DNA of 64,000 nt from Oscillatoriales cyanobacterium (GCA_004292955.1 RDXX01000047.1:1-64000), one strand, 5' to 3'. Positions 46,921-55,779 are shown, counted from the first letter of the stretch. The notes: a model not told the origin generated them from the sequence alone. Translations and numbers: made by a program.

Positions 46921-48708
46921 ATGCAACTGCCAAAAGCCCTACGCCGAACTAAAATTGTAGCCACCATTGGCCCAGCAACATCCGACCCAGAAGTGCTCCG
47001 CAACCTCATAGAAGCTGGCGCCACAACTTTGCGACTCAACTTTTCCCACGGAACAGAAGATGACCACCAGCGCAGCATTCGCTTAATCAGACAAACGTCC
47101 TTTGAACTCAACCAGCCGGTCGCCATCCTCCAAGACCTTCAAGGCCCAAAAATTCGTTTGGGGCGCTTTGAAACAGGCTCTATAGTTGTCAAAAACGGCG
47201 ATCCTTTCATTTTGACCAGCCGCCCGGTAGCCGGCACAGAGCTGATTTCCTCCGTCACCTACGAACCCCTAGCTTCGGAAGTCCCAGAGGGAGCCGTAAT
47301 TCTGCTCGACGACGGAAAAGTGGAAATGCGTGTGGAAAAAGTAGACCGCGGCGCGGGAGAATTGTACTGTCGCGTCGTTGTCGGCGGCCCGCTTTCCAAC
47401 AACAAAGGCGTGAATTTTCCGGGCGTATACCTGTCAATTAAAGCGCTCACGGATAAAGACCGCAAAGATTTAATGTTTGGCCTCGACCAAGGTGTCGATT
47501 GGGTAGCCCTCAGCTTCGTGCGGAATCCCCAGGATATGCTCGAAATTAAAGAACTGATTGCCAGTGCGGGCAAGCAAGTACCGGTAATTGCTAAGATCGA
47601 AAAGCACGAGGCGATCGAACAAATGGAAGAAATTCTCGCCCTTTGCAACGGCGTGATGGTCGCCCGGGGCGATTTGGGCGTGGAACTCCCCGCCGAAGAT
47701 GTGCCGATTTTGCAAAAGCGCTTGATTGCAACTTCCAACCGCATGGGGATTCCGGTGATTACCGCTACCCAGATGCTCGACAGCATGGTCAACAATCCCC
47801 GTCCCACCCGCGCCGAGATTTCCGACGTAGCCAACGCGATTCTGGACGGAACCGATGCGGTAATGCTCTCCAATGAAACAGCAGTCGGCAGTTTCCCCGT
47901 CGAAGCGGTGGCGACGATGGCGAGAATTGCAGTGCGGATGGAGAGGGAAGGAATTAGGGGCAATATTAGAAATGTAGAAGATGTTGGTCGATCGATCACC
48001 AACGGCATCAGCCAAGCAGTTAGCCAAATCTCCGAACAGTTAAACGCAGCGGCGATTATGACACTGACCAAAACCGGCGCTACAGCCCGCAACGTCTCGA
48101 AATTCCGACCCAAAACACCGATTTTGGCCGTTACTCCCCACGTAGACGTAGCCCGACAACTGCAATTAGTATGGGGAGTCAAACCATTACTGGTGCTGGA
48201 TTTGCCCTCAACAGGCCAGACATTTCAATCTGCCATTAATGTCGCCCAAGAAAAAGAGTTCCTGTGCGACGGAGATTTAGTAGTGATGACAGCCGGTACT
48301 CAGCAAGGGGTTGCCGGCTCGACGGATTTGATCAAAATTGAGGTAGTCACAGCAGTTTTAGGCAAAGGCACCGGTGTCGGTTTGGGATCTGTGAGCGGCA
48401 TGGCCAGAGTTGCTCGCACTGCTGCGGATGTAGCCAATTTCCACGCAGGAGACATTTTAGTAGTAGAACGCACCAGCGCCGAGTTTGTAGAGATGATTCG
48501 CAAAGCAGCCGGTGTAGTAACGGAGGAGGAAAGTTTGACTTCTCACGCCGCGATTATCGGTTTGCGTTTGGGCGTGCCGGTGATGGTGGGTGTGGAGAAT
48601 GCCATGCGGGTAATTCGGGACGGCACGATGCTGACGCTGGATATGCAGCGTGGCTTGGTTTATTCCGGGGCCCGCGGCGGCTCAAATGACGGAGAACTTG
48701 CGGTTTAA
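46921..48708 (+). CDS. pyk: Pyruvate kinase with C-terminal PEP-utiliser domain
   Basis: A 595-residue pyruvate kinase, converting PEP and ADP to pyruvate and ATP. Visible are RRTKIVATIGPAT, LRLNFSHG, the catalytic IAKIEKHEAIE, MVARGDLGVELP and TATQMLDSM. Residues about 480-590 form the extra PEP-utilising mobile domain with SHAAIIGLRLGVP, found in Bacillus-type and many cyanobacterial enzymes. This explains the length beyond 480. No ribosome site is obvious before the ATG (CCATCTCAATTC). Confidence 0.95.
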   Translation: MQLPKALRRTKIVATIGPATSDPEVLRNLIEAGATTLRLNFSHGTEDDHQRSIRLIRQTSFELNQPVAILQDLQGPKIRLGRFETGSIVVKNGDPFILTSRPVAGTELISSVTYEPLASEVPEGAVILLDDGKVEMRVEKVDRGAGELYCRVVVGGPLSNNKGVNFPGVYLSIKALTDKDRKDLMFGLDQGVDWVALSFVRNPQDMLEIKELIASAGKQVPVIAKIEKHEAIEQMEEILALCNGVMVARGDLGVELPAEDVPILQKRLIATSNRMGIPVITATQMLDSMVNNPRPTRAEISDVANAILDGTDAVMLSNETAVGSFPVEAVATMARIAVRMEREGIRGNIRNVEDVGRSITNGISQAVSQISEQLNAAAIMTLTKTGATARNVSKFRPKTPILAVTPHVDVARQLQLVWGVKPLLVLDLPSTGQTFQSAINVAQEKEFLCDGDLVVMTAGTQQGVAGSTDLIKIEVVTAVLGKGTGVGLGSVSGMARVARTAADVANFHAGDILVVERTSAEFVEMIRKAAGVVTEEESLTSHAAIIGLRLGVPVMVGVENAMRVIRDGTMLTLDMQRGLVYSGARGGSNDGELAV

Positions 48709-48800
48709 CAAGTTCTGAGTTTTGGGTTGTGGAGTTTTTCATGAAATTCTACAGCTCATTGCTTTTTTGTTGAATTTGTGCTATAATTCATAATCGTCTT

Positions 48801-48872
48801 GCCGATGTAGCTCAGTGGTAGAGTAATCGATTCGTAATCGATCGGTCGCGGGTTCAAATCCCGCCATCGGCT
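48801..48872 (+). tRNA. tRNA-Thr (anticodon CGT)
   Basis: A 72-nt cloverleaf. Acceptor arms GCCGATG and CATCGGC are followed by discriminator T. The D-arm is AGCTCAGTGGTAGAGT, the anticodon stem TCGAT with loop TCGTAAT (anticodon CGT, reading ACG), and the T-arm GCGGGTTCAAATCCCGC. CCA is not encoded. It lies 92 nt after pyk and forms the left edge of the accessory region, a typical integrase target. Confidence 0.95.
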
Positions 48873-49386
48873 TTGGGTTTCAGCTATTTCGAGACAGGCA
48901 AAGCCACAACTTGGCTCAAATCTGGACTCAAAATAAGCTAAAAAACACCCTCAAAAGCACCACAGAGGTCGGCAATGACAGGCATCAATTTGTCTTCATT
49001 GCCGGCCTCTCTGTTTTTCCGGCGGTGGTTGACGAATGTGGTGGATTACAGCGATTGTGGTGGCACTGTGGTGGCTGGAACTATTGATGGTGGTGGATGT
49101 GGTGGATGTGGTGGGTTTTTAAATTAAAAGTAAATATTTTTTAGATTTTAGATTTTAGATTTTAGATTTTAGATTTTATAAATTTATATTTTTAAATTTC
49201 ATGGCATTTGCGCGCCACATCCACCACAAATCCCGGAAATGCGTTGATTGTGCCACCACAAATGCAAAAGCAGCCCATAGCTTATGGACTGCTCGTTGCC
49301 CCTTTATCAAGGGGGCAAATTTATACTGTGCATCCAGGAGATACTACAGCCACCTTGTCAAGCGGTGGCTGTAAAGTTTTGTCGCT
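48873..49386. other. Left end of the accessory element: hairpin, TGTGGTGG cluster, heptamers
   Basis: 514 bp with no supported gene. AGAGGTCGGCAATGA with TCATTGCCGGCCTCT (about 48965-49013) forms a terminator-like hairpin. Six TGTGGTGG-type motifs lie at 49037-49114, and two inverted CCACCACA at 49221 and 49253. An ATTTTAG heptamer array lies between (49142-49178). A CCCCTTTATCAAGGGGGC hairpin occurs near 49300, and ACAGCCACC/GGTGGCTGT at 49349-49375 just beyond the stop of the minus-strand gene. Confidence 0.7.
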
Positions 49387-50352
49387 TCAGCCTTCCAAAA
49401 TCTCTAAAACAAAGTCTAAGTCTGCCAAGTCCGCCTTCGGCTCCTTCCGCTTAGTTTCCGACTTTTTCCACTTAGCTTTCAACTGGTTAAGCAAGTCGGC
49501 TGCATCTGGTAAATCTTTGCTGGCAGTGGCTGAATTTTGTTTCAAGTCGGTGAGTTGTGTCTCGACTTCTTCTCGATCGGCGCGCTCGGTCGCAACTTGC
49601 GACCGTAATTCTGTGATTTGTTTTTCGCGATCGGCTTTTATGTGGCTACTGGATTCTAGAAGTTTGACGTAGTCCGCCTTAGCACCCTCTAAATCTTGCT
49701 TTAATTTCCACTCACAATCCGCGCCATCTCGGACCAAAAGAGCTTGTGTCGCGATAGTTTCCCGCGCTGCTGCCAACTCCTCATTTAGAGATTGATTTTC
49801 CAATTCTAATCTCAAAAGAGTTACCTGTAAGTTACCTATAGCAGTCTGTAACTCATTATCTGTAGCCGTAGGCAATTCTTCAAAATTACCCGACTCGAAC
49901 TTTCTCGGCAGTCCACTCCTCAAAGCTTCAGATTCTTGCAGCGCTTTCACCTGTAATTCTAAAGCCGTCAATCTGTCAGCGTCGCGGTTGTCTGTAACCG
50001 TATATGCAACTCCCTGGTTAGATGTATCTGTAACTTTGTCTGTAACCCGTGGTTGTGGGAAAGTATTCAGCGCCTCTGCAACCTCTTCAAGCTTTGCTGT
50101 GCTTAGCTCAGAGGTTTTGCCGATGTACTTTTTATGTAACTTGCCCGACATCTTTCTGTAACCATACCAATAGTCGCCCCCTTTGTTCGATTCCTTGCGG
50201 ACTGTGTAGGGCTTGTTTGCCCCGACTGGCTCAAATCTGAAAGAGCCGATCGACTCCAACCATGTAGAACCTTTTGGAGAATCTAGCTCAATTACCTTGC
50301 CGTCCTCTGTCTTGATCGTCCCCTGCCCCTGCACTACCGATGGAATTGCCAT
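49387..50352 (-). CDS. Coiled-coil protein of the mobile element
   Basis: 321 residues. The N-terminal domain (about 1-95) contains YWYGYRKMSGKLHKKYIGK, a motif I recall in many cyanobacterial plasmid and island proteins without assigned function. The rest is a long Glu/Leu/Ala-rich coiled coil (about 125-290) with an acidic end. It is the last gene on the minus-strand side of the element. Three GTTACCTA boxes (50355-50411) sit directly before its ATG and suggest specific regulation, possibly by itself. Confidence 0.75.
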   Translation of the reverse strand: MAIPSVVQGQGTIKTEDGKVIELDSPKGSTWLESIGSFRFEPVGANKPYTVRKESNKGGDYWYGYRKMSGKLHKKYIGKTSELSTAKLEEVAEALNTFPQPRVTDKVTDTSNQGVAYTVTDNRDADRLTALELQVKALQESEALRSGLPRKFESGNFEELPTATDNELQTAIGNLQVTLLRLELENQSLNEELAAARETIATQALLVRDGADCEWKLKQDLEGAKADYVKLLESSSHIKADREKQITELRSQVATERADREEVETQLTDLKQNSATASKDLPDAADLLNQLKAKWKKSETKRKEPKADLADLDFVLEILEG

Positions 50353-50353
50353 A

Positions 50354-50411
50354 AGTTACCTAACCGTTACCTACAAGACTATGTAACTAATATAAGTAAC
50401 TTTTAGGTAAC
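50354..50411 (-). promoter_or_regulatory. GTTACCTA boxes upstream of the coiled-coil gene
   Basis: Direct repeats GTTACCTA at 50355-50362 and 50366-50373 (11 bp apart), and the inverted TAGGTAAC at 50404-50411, cover the start-codon-proximal promoter region. The region is otherwise AT-rich. They probably form an operator, but no regulator is assigned. Confidence 0.5.
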
Positions 50412-50445
50412 TGTCAAGGATTACAGAAAAGTATTTTTAATCCTC

Positions 50446-50586
50446 TCAGAACCCTTGAAAACGCTGCGGTGCTAGCTGGGTGTAGCGGACTGTGTGGCTA
50501 ATATTAGCGTGTCCCAGATAATCTTGAATCGCCCCGGTGTCTATCCCCTTGGCCGCCAAATAGTACCCGCAGCCGTGCCTCAACAT
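50446..50586 (-). pseudogene. Tyrosine recombinase C-terminal remnant
   Basis: Minus strand, about 46 codons from the Met at 50586 to TGA at 50446-50448. The stretch reads MLRHGCGYYLAAKGIDTG, DYLGHANISHTVRY and TQLAPQRF. It contains box II (LRHG), the GH motif and the active-site Tyr of phage-type integrases. The upstream frame ends at a TAG within eight codons, so the catalytic N-terminal two-thirds is missing. It is a fossil of an integrase different from the one at 62490. Confidence 0.85.
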
Positions 50587-50651
50587 ATTAGTAGTTGATA
50601 CTGAGTGCTAACAAGGTAGTCGTCTGGCGGTTAACTTTTTGTCACATCGTA

Positions 50652-50698
50652 CCGTGGTGCTCATCGTCCCCTTAATAAGGGTGGTAAGTTTGTGCTGT
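50652..50698. repeat. 3' element repeated at the ends of two minus-strand genes
   Basis: TGCTCATCGTCCCCTTAATA with AGGGTGGTAAGTTTGTGCTG resembles TGCTCGTTGCCCCTTTATCA with AGGGGGCAAATTTATACTGT at 49288-49334. Each lies just downstream of a minus-strand gene (50700 and 49387). The central CCCC/GGGG arms form a weak hairpin, so a terminator function is plausible. Confidence 0.5.
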
Positions 50699-50699
50699 G

Positions 50700-51233
50700 C
50701 TACCTACGTTTTAGTTTTTTGCGCCATTCTTTTTGTATGTCCACAATATACTGGTTTAGCCTTTCCTCAATTTGATGCCATCCAATAAGCTGAGCGTCGG
50801 GGTGTTCGCCGTGCTCATCCTCAAAAGCTTCTCGCAAATTCCTTATTAGCGGCTGGTCGAGCATATCTTCATCCCGCGTCCGCCCGCTGGCAGCTTTTCT
50901 AATTTGGCTCCTGATAACATCTGTGAATTCAGCAAGCATTTTTCCTATCCGCCGATCGCCCAGGCAAATTTGGATTTCTTCTGTTGTGAGAAATCCGGCC
51001 GGAAACAATAGCGTTGTTTTTTTAAAAAGTCTGCCTGGGCTGAATTTGGACTGGCCTGGGATAAATTTTGATTCTGACTGGATGAAAGAAGCTATCCCCA
51101 TGCTTCTCCATCCCAGCCTGTCTTCTACAAGGTCGAATTCATCCACAAGATCGCCTACTCTGCACTGAAGATAATAAGTTTCCCCCATCAGATTTTCCCA
51201 CTGACCAAGAATTTCGTCTCGTGTTTTTGTCAT
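50700..51233 (-). CDS. Unrecognised protein of the mobile element
   Basis: 177 residues, hydrophilic, mixed alpha/beta, with a basic C-terminus (KEWRKKLKRR) and no membrane segment or clear motif. GGAGT about 5-9 nt before the ATG gives a good ribosome site. It lies 43 nt downstream of the primase-helicase gene on the same strand, so it is probably co-transcribed and may assist replication, but this is positional inference only. Confidence 0.65.
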   Translation of the reverse strand: MTKTRDEILGQWENLMGETYYLQCRVGDLVDEFDLVEDRLGWRSMGIASFIQSESKFIPGQSKFSPGRLFKKTTLLFPAGFLTTEEIQICLGDRRIGKMLAEFTDVIRSQIRKAASGRTRDEDMLDQPLIRNLREAFEDEHGEHPDAQLIGWHQIEERLNQYIVDIQKEWRKKLKRR

Positions 51234-51276
51234 TATGTTTACTCCTTTATGTTGGTCATTAGTCGTTAGTCAACAC

Positions 51277-53784
51277 CTATTGACCAAGATCTAGCTCTTG
51301 TTGTTTGGTTTCCATGATTGCCATAAATTTCCGTGCCTGCTCGGCGGTGAATAGATTTTTCGATACCCAGCTAACCTCTCCCCACGTCCAACGGCTTTGC
51401 AAGGGCACAAAATCCTTGTGGCAGTTTGCGATCGCCATTGCCTTCAATAATTGATTGCGACAGGCAAGCGCTTTGTTTTTTCGGGTTTCACGTGAATCGG
51501 TTGTGGCGCTGGGAAATTTCCCCCAGTCTGGATCTGCTGGTGGTGTAGGAAGTGGTGTAGACACCGGTGTTTCAGGTGTAGACACCGGTGTTTCAGGTGT
51601 AGACACCGGTATTTCTCCGCTAATTAATCCACCACATTCGTCAAATTCCGATCGCAGTTTTAAATTTTCAAAGAACGCACACACCCTATCTTTGGCGTGG
51701 CGGACATTGAGTTTTAACTGATTTACAAATAAGTCGTTTGCCAGCATTATAAAGCGTTTGAGACTCAATAAATGTGTACCTGTGGTAGCGCAAAATTCTG
51801 CATAAGAAGCATACATCCACGAGGAGACATTAAGGTAGGAATTACTACTGCCACCGTCTTTGTTTTTCTGGGCAACGCCAACCTGCAAGCGTGTCCCTTG
51901 TTCGTAAATCAAGTGTTGGTCTGCCCAGTCGGCAATCGGATTTGTTGCCACGATCGCTTGCATAGCAATCCTCCTGTATCCAGTAACCATTTTTTCCGTC
52001 TTCTTAAGATACTTTTCTGCCGTTTCTTTTCCAGTATTTAATACCCAATTTAGTAATCCTGGTAGGTAACTTACGAACTCTCCTACCATTTCCCCATTGA
52101 CTTCTTCTATCAAGCTACGTTGATTTTTGACGCTAACCTTGTTATCGAAGGGTACGGTAATTCGACGCCGTTCAAGCGCAATATAATCTTGAGCTTGGAT
52201 TGGTTCGTTGCAGGCGATGATTACCTTACATTCGGGATGAAATCCCTCTTTAGATTGTAAGAATTTTTCTTCGTAGGGTATAGAATCGCCACCAGTTAAG
52301 GCTTTTAGGGTTTCTACTGTGCCGCCGTATCTGTCTGAGTCGGTTATCAAAACCAACCTTTTATCCATTAAAGATGCAGTCTCGAAATTGCCTTCTAATT
52401 TTTTAAGTTTAGTGATGTGCGTGTTTCTGTCGCCTACAATTGCTGTTGCCAATTTCATGAAAGTAGATTTACCGGAACCGCTGGGGCCCAGTATTTCGAG
52501 GTAGCGGTGAATGTCCGTGCGACCGTGAATAATTGAATATAAAAAACTTCTTAGTAGTTCCAGCAGTGAATTATTTCCTTTGGTGACTTCCAGCAGCCAG
52601 TCGGTAATCGGCTTGCAATTGGCTTTAGGTTCGTAGTTGTAAGGAAGTTGCCAGGTTAGTTTGTAGTGCGGTGAGTGTGCCGACAATTTTAGGGTTGTTA
52701 GGTCTATCACTCCGTTTTTGGCAGGCAATAAATTTCTAGTTGAATCCCACCCCTTTACAGCTAAGAAAGCCTTCATTAGCTTAAGGATTCCTGCTAGGTA
52801 AGATGCGCTGTGTTCTAGCCCCCTAGCACTCAGTTCCATGCTGATTAAGCGGCTGATAAAATCTTCCTCTTCATTGCTCCAGCAGCCATCTATTTCGGCT
52901 CCGTACCGGTACCACCTCTTGTAAGTGGGTCGCCATGCCAGTTTATTTTGGTAGGCTTCAGCGATCGCCTTTGCGATGATGCTCTGCTTGGGCATCTTCT
53001 TTTCTTTGACTTCTGGCTCGTCGGTTTCGCCGGAATTTGCGATCGCCTCTTTGACTTTCTTGGTCGGCTTCAGCCACTCGTCAAAGTCCACCACCGCGGA
53101 CTGCCGATCAAACTTCTCAACTCCTATGTTTACAATCGCATCATCAATCCCTTTCCCCCATTCCAGGGGCCAAAGCCTTATCTTGACCGTGCAGCCGACT
53201 TTCTTCAGCGATTTGCCAAATGCGATCGCCGCAGCCCTGACATTTTTATTTTCAATGATGTCGGAATCGTAAGCTATTTCGATAATTCGCCCCTCTCTGC
53301 CAACTGCTGCCATCGTAGGGGTTAGCTGTCCGCTGCGGCCGTAAGTCGCCATATCCACGCCGCTCAGTGCAATTGTGGGCATGGTGGTATGAAGCATAGA
53401 AGATGTTGATTTTTTGCCGCCTTCGGCAACCCTCACTGGTATGGAGATATCGTTAACTACTTCCTGCCAATCAATCCCCGGCACAGGCAAGCAGCAAGCA
53501 TCGTATTTGCCCTTGCCGTCCGCCCCTTTTTGGCTCAGGTATTTAGCTTTGCTCCCATCAGGAAAAGTGATGCCACCGTCGGGCTTGAATTGGCCAATGC
53601 CTGTTGATTTGCCTGTGACTGGATCTATCCCTTCGTAGAGCCATCCGGGCGGCCCTTGATAAGCTAGCCACCCCAAAAATGCGGCGATTTCTTTGGGGTC
53701 GGAAACTGAGCGAAAAATAGACTCGGCTATTTCTTTAGAAATGCCAGATTTTGCGAATTCTTGTAGATGTTTATCTGTTAACAT
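51277..53784 (-). CDS. DUF3854 / P4-type primase-helicase
   Basis: 835 residues. The N-terminal half (about 40-245) fits DUF3854/Toprim-like proteins (VRVAEGGKKSTS, IIEIAYDSDI). A linker (to about 300) leads to a D5/P4-like SF3 helicase: Walker A EILGPSGSGKSTFMKLA (about 432), Walker B-like RLVLITDSDRYGG and sensor KVIIACNEPI. A C-terminal extension holds three ETPVST repeats (about 725-745). Such proteins initiate replication of phage satellites and plasmids. It is the central replication gene of the element and lies in a minus-strand run of five genes. Confidence 0.88.
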   Translation of the reverse strand: MLTDKHLQEFAKSGISKEIAESIFRSVSDPKEIAAFLGWLAYQGPPGWLYEGIDPVTGKSTGIGQFKPDGGITFPDGSKAKYLSQKGADGKGKYDACCLPVPGIDWQEVVNDISIPVRVAEGGKKSTSSMLHTTMPTIALSGVDMATYGRSGQLTPTMAAVGREGRIIEIAYDSDIIENKNVRAAAIAFGKSLKKVGCTVKIRLWPLEWGKGIDDAIVNIGVEKFDRQSAVVDFDEWLKPTKKVKEAIANSGETDEPEVKEKKMPKQSIIAKAIAEAYQNKLAWRPTYKRWYRYGAEIDGCWSNEEEDFISRLISMELSARGLEHSASYLAGILKLMKAFLAVKGWDSTRNLLPAKNGVIDLTTLKLSAHSPHYKLTWQLPYNYEPKANCKPITDWLLEVTKGNNSLLELLRSFLYSIIHGRTDIHRYLEILGPSGSGKSTFMKLATAIVGDRNTHITKLKKLEGNFETASLMDKRLVLITDSDRYGGTVETLKALTGGDSIPYEEKFLQSKEGFHPECKVIIACNEPIQAQDYIALERRRITVPFDNKVSVKNQRSLIEEVNGEMVGEFVSYLPGLLNWVLNTGKETAEKYLKKTEKMVTGYRRIAMQAIVATNPIADWADQHLIYEQGTRLQVGVAQKNKDGGSSNSYLNVSSWMYASYAEFCATTGTHLLSLKRFIMLANDLFVNQLKLNVRHAKDRVCAFFENLKLRSEFDECGGLISGEIPVSTPETPVSTPETPVSTPLPTPPADPDWGKFPSATTDSRETRKNKALACRNQLLKAMAIANCHKDFVPLQSRWTWGEVSWVSKNLFTAEQARKFMAIMETKQQELDLGQ

Positions 53785-53823
53785 GATACAATGTAGTTAC
53801 TTTTTTTTGAAAATTTAAGACCT

Positions 53824-54477
53824 TTAAAGCAATCGCTCTCCGATTGCTTTTTTTTTGCCACCTAAAACTGCGCCAGTTTGTAGCCACTTCTTGGTCTCAG
53901 GATCTAACTCCTTAGCATCAGAGGCAATTTGTCTCTTTAGGGCCTCTAGTCGTTGCTGTGCTTGGCGCAGGGCATCTGTACGCTCTGCAACTTCCGCCTC
54001 CCAGAATTTGACTTTAGTTTCGAGATTAGGTTGCGATTCAAGCCATTCAGTTATAGGCTCCCAAAGCTTTTTAGCCCATTTTTGAGGCAAAAAGGTGCAG
54101 TGCAAAAGTTCTGCACTGGTGCCAGAAAAATCAAATAGGATGGCTCTTCTCGCTGTTTCTATTTCTTCGACTGTACGAGCCTCAAAAATTATATTTCCGT
54201 TCTCGTCCTCGCACATTCGCTTTTTTGATCCAACTCCATCCCATTTGACGAAGGTTTTTTTCAAGAAAAAGCGCCTATCGATTTCCTGGAAAATAAGATA
54301 TAAGCCGGGTTCCAATTCCTCGCTTTCCGAGATAAACGTACCGACTAAAGAGTAGCCAGTAGATACTGATTTGTCTATCTCCTTGATGGATTTGATCCAC
54401 TGCTTGCTGACTGATTCGTTGTCCTCTAACTTTTCTACTGCTTCAAGAACCCGATAAAGTATTTCATTGAGTTTCAT
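53824..54477 (-). CDS. Unrecognised protein of the mobile element
   Basis: 217 residues from ATG 54477, which overlaps the preceding gene by ATGA; an upstream in-frame start is rejected on that ground. The first half looks globular (FVKWDGVGSKKRM, ARRAILFDFSGTSAELLH). The second half is a coiled coil (about 150-195, RTDALRQAQQRLEALKRQ) with a basic end. No family was recognised. Translational coupling with the winged-helix gene suggests a joint function. Confidence 0.65.
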   Translation of the reverse strand: MKLNEILYRVLEAVEKLEDNESVSKQWIKSIKEIDKSVSTGYSLVGTFISESEELEPGLYLIFQEIDRRFFLKKTFVKWDGVGSKKRMCEDENGNIIFEARTVEEIETARRAILFDFSGTSAELLHCTFLPQKWAKKLWEPITEWLESQPNLETKVKFWEAEVAERTDALRQAQQRLEALKRQIASDAKELDPETKKWLQTGAVLGGKKKAIGERLL

Positions 54478-54824
54478 TTTCTTGGTTGCTTGCTGCTGTT
54501 TGACAAAAGCCAAATATTCGTGTTGCTAGTGTGCCGCACTTTCCCTTCAGTCTCAAGCAGTTTGAGCCAGCCCCAGACTGTTCTGATTCCGATCGATTCG
54601 GGTTTGAAATGGTGAATTATTTGTGAGATTGTTGCACTCTTGTTTATCTCAAGAAAATTCATAATCTTGGCTCTACGAATGCCATCGCGCAAAATCTTCG
54701 CTTCGGTCGCGGCGGACGCGCAGGCATTGCGGGAGCTTGTCCGGTAATCCAGGTCGCGAGGCACTGGGATATCCAGAATTTCCTGGGGGCTCCATTTTTT
54801 GTTCGGGTCGGGTCTGGGTTTCAT
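54474..54824 (-). CDS. Winged-helix-like protein
   Basis: 116 residues. The C-terminal half (about 45-105) reads like a winged helix: RAKIMNFLEINKSATISQII, then RTVWGWLKLLETEGKVRH and a short wing. The N-terminal part is Pro/Lys-rich and disordered. It is probably a DNA-binding accessory or regulatory protein. It overlaps the next gene by 4 nt and lies 8 nt after the zinc-ribbon gene. Confidence 0.65.
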   Translation of the reverse strand: MKPRPDPNKKWSPQEILDIPVPRDLDYRTSSRNACASAATEAKILRDGIRRAKIMNFLEINKSATISQIIHHFKPESIGIRTVWGWLKLLETEGKVRHTSNTNIWLLSNSSKQPRK

Positions 54825-54832
54825 AGTTTTGG

Positions 54833-55360
54833 CTAATCAAGGCCTAATTCTTCTCTTTCGTATCTATTAGCTCTCTCCAAGCAGGTAATACAGGTCGGCA
54901 CTACATCTGCTTCCGCCTGGACGATTTTTTGGAGCGTATCCATCTCGTAATTGGGCAAATTCACCGGCATCAGATCGTGCATTGTCTTCCTGTTGCAATT
55001 GGGGCAGAAGTAATAGCCGCCTGTCCCTTCTGGATTTGAAGCCGTATCAAGGCCCAGATCGAAATCGTCGGAAATAATGTCGGTTGCAAGCTCGCACAGG
55101 GTCTGAGGGGATAAATGTCGCAGCATGGCGATCGCCACCCTTAACTGAGGGGGGTGAGCTCCGTGCCTGGGTAGCACGATGCAGAGTTGGGTGTGAGATC
55201 TGTCAATCGCCACCACCGCATTCAGAGCCAATGCCATCTTTTCGTGGTGGTTTAGGCCCGCGATGAGAGGCTCCATCTGAGCGAAAATCTCTGCGTCCTG
55301 GGCTGCGATGATTTGTATTTGTTCGTCCAAGTCGTCGTCGTCGAAGTTTGGGAGATCCAT
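54833..55360 (-). CDS. Acidic protein with C-terminal zinc ribbon
   Basis: 175 residues from ATG 55360 (MDLPNFDDDDLDEQ); the frame is open for 58 more codons upstream but those lack a protein-like character. Near the C-terminus CPNCNRKTMHD pairs with CITCLER to form a four-Cys zinc ribbon (about 115-165). The start has no clear Shine-Dalgarno. It is the first gene of the minus-strand run, so it is possibly expressed first on induction. Function unknown. Confidence 0.65.
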   Translation of the reverse strand: MDLPNFDDDDLDEQIQIIAAQDAEIFAQMEPLIAGLNHHEKMALALNAVVAIDRSHTQLCIVLPRHGAHPPQLRVAIAMLRHLSPQTLCELATDIISDDFDLGLDTASNPEGTGGYYFCPNCNRKTMHDLMPVNLPNYEMDTLQKIVQAEADVVPTCITCLERANRYEREELGLD

Positions 55361-55698
55361 GTTTCGGATGGTGAGGTAAGTAAGCGGCGAAGGCGCCGCA
55401 GAAAGAAAGATATGGGTTGCGAAGAGTCTGTTTGTTGTTTTTGGATTTACATCTGTGCCTCCTGTTGAAGTTGCCGACCCTCGCCCCTTTTTGGTGGTGG
55501 ATCGGATTGGAATCCGGTTCCAAGTGTCAGCCAAATAATTGTCGGTAAGAGGGTTTTCATGGATGCCATGGCAGAGGTTGATTGTGGGTAGATGCCCGGG
55601 ATTCGCGGATTGCCGGAATGCCTGAGAGAATGGGGGTGGCGAAAGGGCTGAGGTTCCAATTCAAAGCCCGATCGCTGGTTGTTACTGAGGGAGTCTAA

Positions 55699-55737
55699 CG
55701 GTAAGCGCTTGCGTTTACCGCTAGCTTTTACTATAAT
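55699..55737 (+). promoter_or_regulatory. Operator palindrome O1 and sigma70-type promoter of the regulator gene
   Basis: The imperfect 22-bp palindrome CGGTAAGCGCTTGCGTTTAC+CG lies at 55699-55720. Its right half contains a -35-like TTGCGT (55709-55714), followed after 17 nt by a perfect -10 TATAAT (55732-55737). A repressor on the palindrome would cover the -35. The related palindrome at 56892-56913 has the same 21-bp offset to its -10. Confidence 0.75.
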
Positions 55738-55779
55738 ATGGTACAGGCAAAAAATCAACAAATTCCTCAATTAACTCCT

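Noticed and set aside
47259-48182. Long minus-strand frame inside pyk
   Set aside because: Antisense shadow of the pyruvate kinase gene.
49208-49672. 154-codon plus-strand frame
   Set aside because: Its second half is antisense to the coiled-coil gene and the first half covers hairpins.
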